From: Flavobacteriaceae bacterium
Lineage (GTDB): Bacteria; Bacteroidota; Bacteroidia; Flavobacteriales; Flavobacteriaceae
Length of the DNA stretch: 7,407 nucleotides
Assembly (NCBI GenBank): GCA_008081175.1
Contig: VMCW01000014.1
Location: forward strand, 1 to 7,407
Direction of reading: 5' to 3'
Part shown: positions 5,424 to 7,407 of the stretch, one piece after another
How positions within the stretch are numbered: the first letter of the stretch is position 1
Layout of the letters: every line of letters starts with the position of its first letter
Translations under genes and position numbers: made by a program
The notes under the pieces: model-generated
What the model was told of the DNA's origin: nothing
Seen by the model: the letters and a program-made list of their open reading frames with translations, nothing else
Databases searched by the model: none

Positions 5424-7316
5424 TTACTCTTTTAACCAGGATTGTCTCAAGGCTATAGCGTTAGGATCTGCCTGTGGATTTGCAACAATTCCTTTAGCTT
5501 TAACTGTGGGAGTTCCTGTGACACCAGTTAAGGTAAGTAAATCTTCACCGCGTTTTACGGTGATACTGAAATCTTTTTGAGCATCCCACATAAAGGTTGG
5601 AGTAAATATCGCATTAATAGCCTCTGCATTTTCTTGTTTTATTTCTGGAAACAAAGTTCCATCTAGTCCCAAGAAAAGATCACCTTCTTGAACACCCATA
5701 GAAGCAATTGTTGAATTCAAACCGGTTACTACGTATTGTACAGTTCCTTCTTCATTAGGTTGTGGCATAAAAAACGGACTTTGACTATCCTTTAAAAGAA
5801 TGCTAGGAAGTTCAATATCCGTTTCACCTCTGGTAAGGCCTACTTTACTTAAGTAATCTTCATAGTTGATCGGTTGAGTTCCTTCTACATGGGTTTTAAA
5901 GAAATCCCCTACTTCAGGATAGGTCATTGCTATAATCTCATCAATTAATTCCTCATCTTTAAAGGGCTTATCAGCCCCATAACGTTTTGCTAAATTTTGC
6001 ATTACCCATAAAACACCTTTCTCTCCTCCACTTTTTTCACGAATCAAAATATCCAAACACATATTGATCAGAGCCCCTTTTTGGTATACATTACCGTAAT
6101 TGCTTTGGTAGGGTTCTTCTACTATACCAGCACTCATTTCTGTAAAAGACATTGTGTCGTCATACCGTTGAGAATAGTTTATTTTTTCAAGGATACGGTT
6201 GTAAAAGTTTTGCTCCTCAATCAGTCCTTGATTGATTTGAAACAAATTGGCAAAGTATTCTGTTGTTCCTTCGTACATCCATAAATGTTGGGACATCATT
6301 GGAGTATTGTATTCAAAATTATGTATTTCTTCAGAATGAATATTTAAGGGAGTAAGAGTGTGAAAAAACTCGTGTGAAACTACATCTACCAGACTCTGTG
6401 TCAGTTCCTGAGGCTGCATTTGATCTACAAACACTACTGTTGTTGAAGTGTGGTGTTCTAGAGCTCCCATCATACCTCCAAAATATTGCAAATCTTCCAT
6501 GCCCATTAAGTGCAGTAAAATATCGTAAGAAGGTGTGTTGTTTGCTTCTCCTAAAAAGTTTTTTTGAGCGACCATCATCTCTTCGATAGCTGGCTGATAC
6601 GCATCTGCTTTATGAACTCCAGAGGGTGAATAAAGTGCTAGTCCTACTTTGATTTTGTCTAAATCAAACGAGACCGCATTGGGCTTACTGTATAAAATGG
6701 GGTTATCAATAATATGAAAGTAGCGTTTGGCTGTAAAGACATCCAAACTGTCTGTTTGGGAAAGAACTGGAAGCGAGGTAAAACCTTTTAAATCTTTAGG
6801 AGATCGAACGCTCAGGCGGTAAGAAGTTTCTTTCATTCCCTCAAAATATCCAATGAGACTGTGTAAATTGAGAAGAAAGGTCTCTCCTTCTTGAAAATTG
6901 GTTCCACCCATAGGGTAAATTTCACTTCCTCCTGGACCGTCAAAGGTGTCGTTTGCCCAATAAGTGATTTTAGCCAGTTTTTTGGCATTAGAAATTTTCC
7001 AGCTGTTTTCGTCAAGCGCTTCAAAATCTAAAAGGTTTCCTTTGCTGTCATAGGCTTGTAAATTTTCGATAAACCTTCCAAAATTGGAATATTCATAGGT
7101 GCCAGGAACGATTTGAGGAATATAAAAAGTGATTTCCTCGGACTGGATTTTAGGGGGTGTAATTTCTACCTGAACCTTATCGTCGTTGATTGCTACTAAG
7201 TCTACCGAAGCTTGAATATAGTCCAGAGTGGAATTAGTACTCTTAAGGGCAGCACATCCTAGAAGTAAGAATGTTGCAGCACCAAATAATGTAAAGTTTA
7301 AGATTATTTTTTTCAT
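5424..7316 (-). CDS. M61-family zinc metallopeptidase, lipoprotein with PDZ-like domain
   Basis: This 630-residue protein has a lipoprotein signal: MKKIILNF, a hydrophobic stretch, then LLGC with Cys21 as the lipidated residue. The following residues (AALKSTNS) lack the acidic surface-export signal known from some Bacteroidota, so it may stay on the periplasmic side. About 30-220 is the beta-rich N-terminal domain of the M61 (glycyl aminopeptidase) family. The thermolysin-like catalytic domain has HEFFH at 315-319, with zinc ligands His315 and His319 and catalytic Glu316. YEGTTEYF at 348-355 supplies Glu349 as the likely third ligand. A PDZ-like segment spans about 527-590 (VVTGLNSTIASMGVQEGDLF). 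After HEFFH the sequence is TLTPLNIHSE rather than the common WNVKR type, so specificity may differ. It starts 9 bases after the stop of another minus-strand gene, with no clear promoter in the gap, so it is probably the distal gene of an operon. Confidence 0.93.
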   Translation of the reverse strand: MKKIILNFTLFGAATFLLLGCAALKSTNSTLDYIQASVDLVAINDDKVQVEITPPKIQSEEITFYIPQIVPGTYEYSNFGRFIENLQAYDSKGNLLDFEALDENSWKISNAKKLAKITYWANDTFDGPGGSEIYPMGGTNFQEGETFLLNLHSLIGYFEGMKETSYRLSVRSPKDLKGFTSLPVLSQTDSLDVFTAKRYFHIIDNPILYSKPNAVSFDLDKIKVGLALYSPSGVHKADAYQPAIEEMMVAQKNFLGEANNTPSYDILLHLMGMEDLQYFGGMMGALEHHTSTTVVFVDQMQPQELTQSLVDVVSHEFFHTLTPLNIHSEEIHNFEYNTPMMSQHLWMYEGTTEYFANLFQINQGLIEEQNFYNRILEKINYSQRYDDTMSFTEMSAGIVEEPYQSNYGNVYQKGALINMCLDILIREKSGGEKGVLWVMQNLAKRYGADKPFKDEELIDEIIAMTYPEVGDFFKTHVEGTQPINYEDYLSKVGLTRGETDIELPSILLKDSQSPFFMPQPNEEGTVQYVVTGLNSTIASMGVQEGDLFLGLDGTLFPEIKQENAEAINAIFTPTFMWDAQKDFSITVKRGEDLLTLTGVTGTPTVKAKGIVANPQADPNAIALRQSWLKE

Positions 7317-7325
7317 AAGTTTAGG

Positions 7326-7407
7326 TTAAAGAAGAGACTCTCCGTTTAAATCGGTTGTAAGTACATTGGTCATATAGTCAAAAAAAGGTCTTATGGCAGT
7401 ATATGCA
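7326..7407 (-). CDS. C-terminal 26 codons of an unidentified gene (5' end beyond the window)
   Basis: The minus strand from the right edge is open for 26 codons and ends at TAA (7326-7328). The visible tail reads AYTAIRPFFDYMTNVL and then TTDLNGESLL. The stop lies 9 bases before the M61 ATG, normal spacing for an operon in this window, and the other frames close sooner. The tail is too short to name a family. That it is coding is inferred from the open frame, plausible composition and position. Confidence 0.5.
   Translation of the reverse strand, partial: AYTAIRPFFDYMTNVLTTDLNGESLL

Noticed and set aside
1..7407. CRISPR array, insertion sequence, toxin-antitoxin pair, phage or anti-phage system
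   Set aside because: There are no regularly spaced repeats, transposase motifs, terminal repeats or known defence domains; the gene content is chromosomal housekeeping and envelope proteins.

Overview
The window looks like a piece of a flavobacterium-type genome (phylum Bacteroidota). The DNA is AT-rich. The proteins are typical of that group: a DUF2911 protein, an M61 lipoprotein peptidase, and a secreted DinB-like protein ending its leader in ...MAQ. Candidate promoters fit the Bacteroidota pattern (TTTG or TTG upstream of TAnnTTTG) rather than TTGACA/TATAAT, and no strong Shine-Dalgarno sequences were noticed before the starts examined. This assignment comes from protein style and promoter grammar, not from a database match.

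Layout, left to right. (1) 1-1530, minus strand: the N-terminal 510 residues of a MutS2-family ATPase that runs off the left edge. (2) 1561-2235, plus: ung, uracil-DNA glycosylase, divergent from mutS2 across 30 bp that hold two overlapping candidate promoters. (3) 2237-2581, minus: a SUI1/YciH (eIF1-like) protein, convergent with ung with one base between the stop codons. (4) 2631-3212, plus: a secreted DinB-superfamily protein, ending in a likely intrinsic terminator. (5) 3221-5311, minus: a very compact four-gene run, transcribed as DUF2911 protein, membrane-anchored amidohydrolase, YbjQ/UPF0145 protein, and a 34-residue single-helix membrane peptide. The junctions are a 4-bp GTGA overlap, a 3-bp gap and a 1-bp gap. 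(6) 5312-5423: a 112-bp AT-rich spacer with a nested inverted repeat. (7) 5424-7316, minus: an M61-family metallopeptidase lipoprotein with a PDZ-like C-terminal region. (8) 7326-7407, minus: the last 26 codons of another gene, 9 bp upstream of the peptidase gene.

Functionally, the left third is DNA-maintenance and translation housekeeping. The right two-thirds is mostly cell-envelope proteins. In the four-gene run, the DUF2911 and amidohydrolase proteins each have one N-terminal helix that should place the folded domain in the periplasm, YbjQ should be cytoplasmic, and the peptide should sit in the inner membrane. The tight packing suggests co-translation, but no shared substrate can be read from the sequence. 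I see no CRISPR array, insertion sequence, tRNA, rRNA, phage gene or recognisable defence system. The least described element is the four-gene run with its terminal micropeptide, and I do not claim more than that for it.
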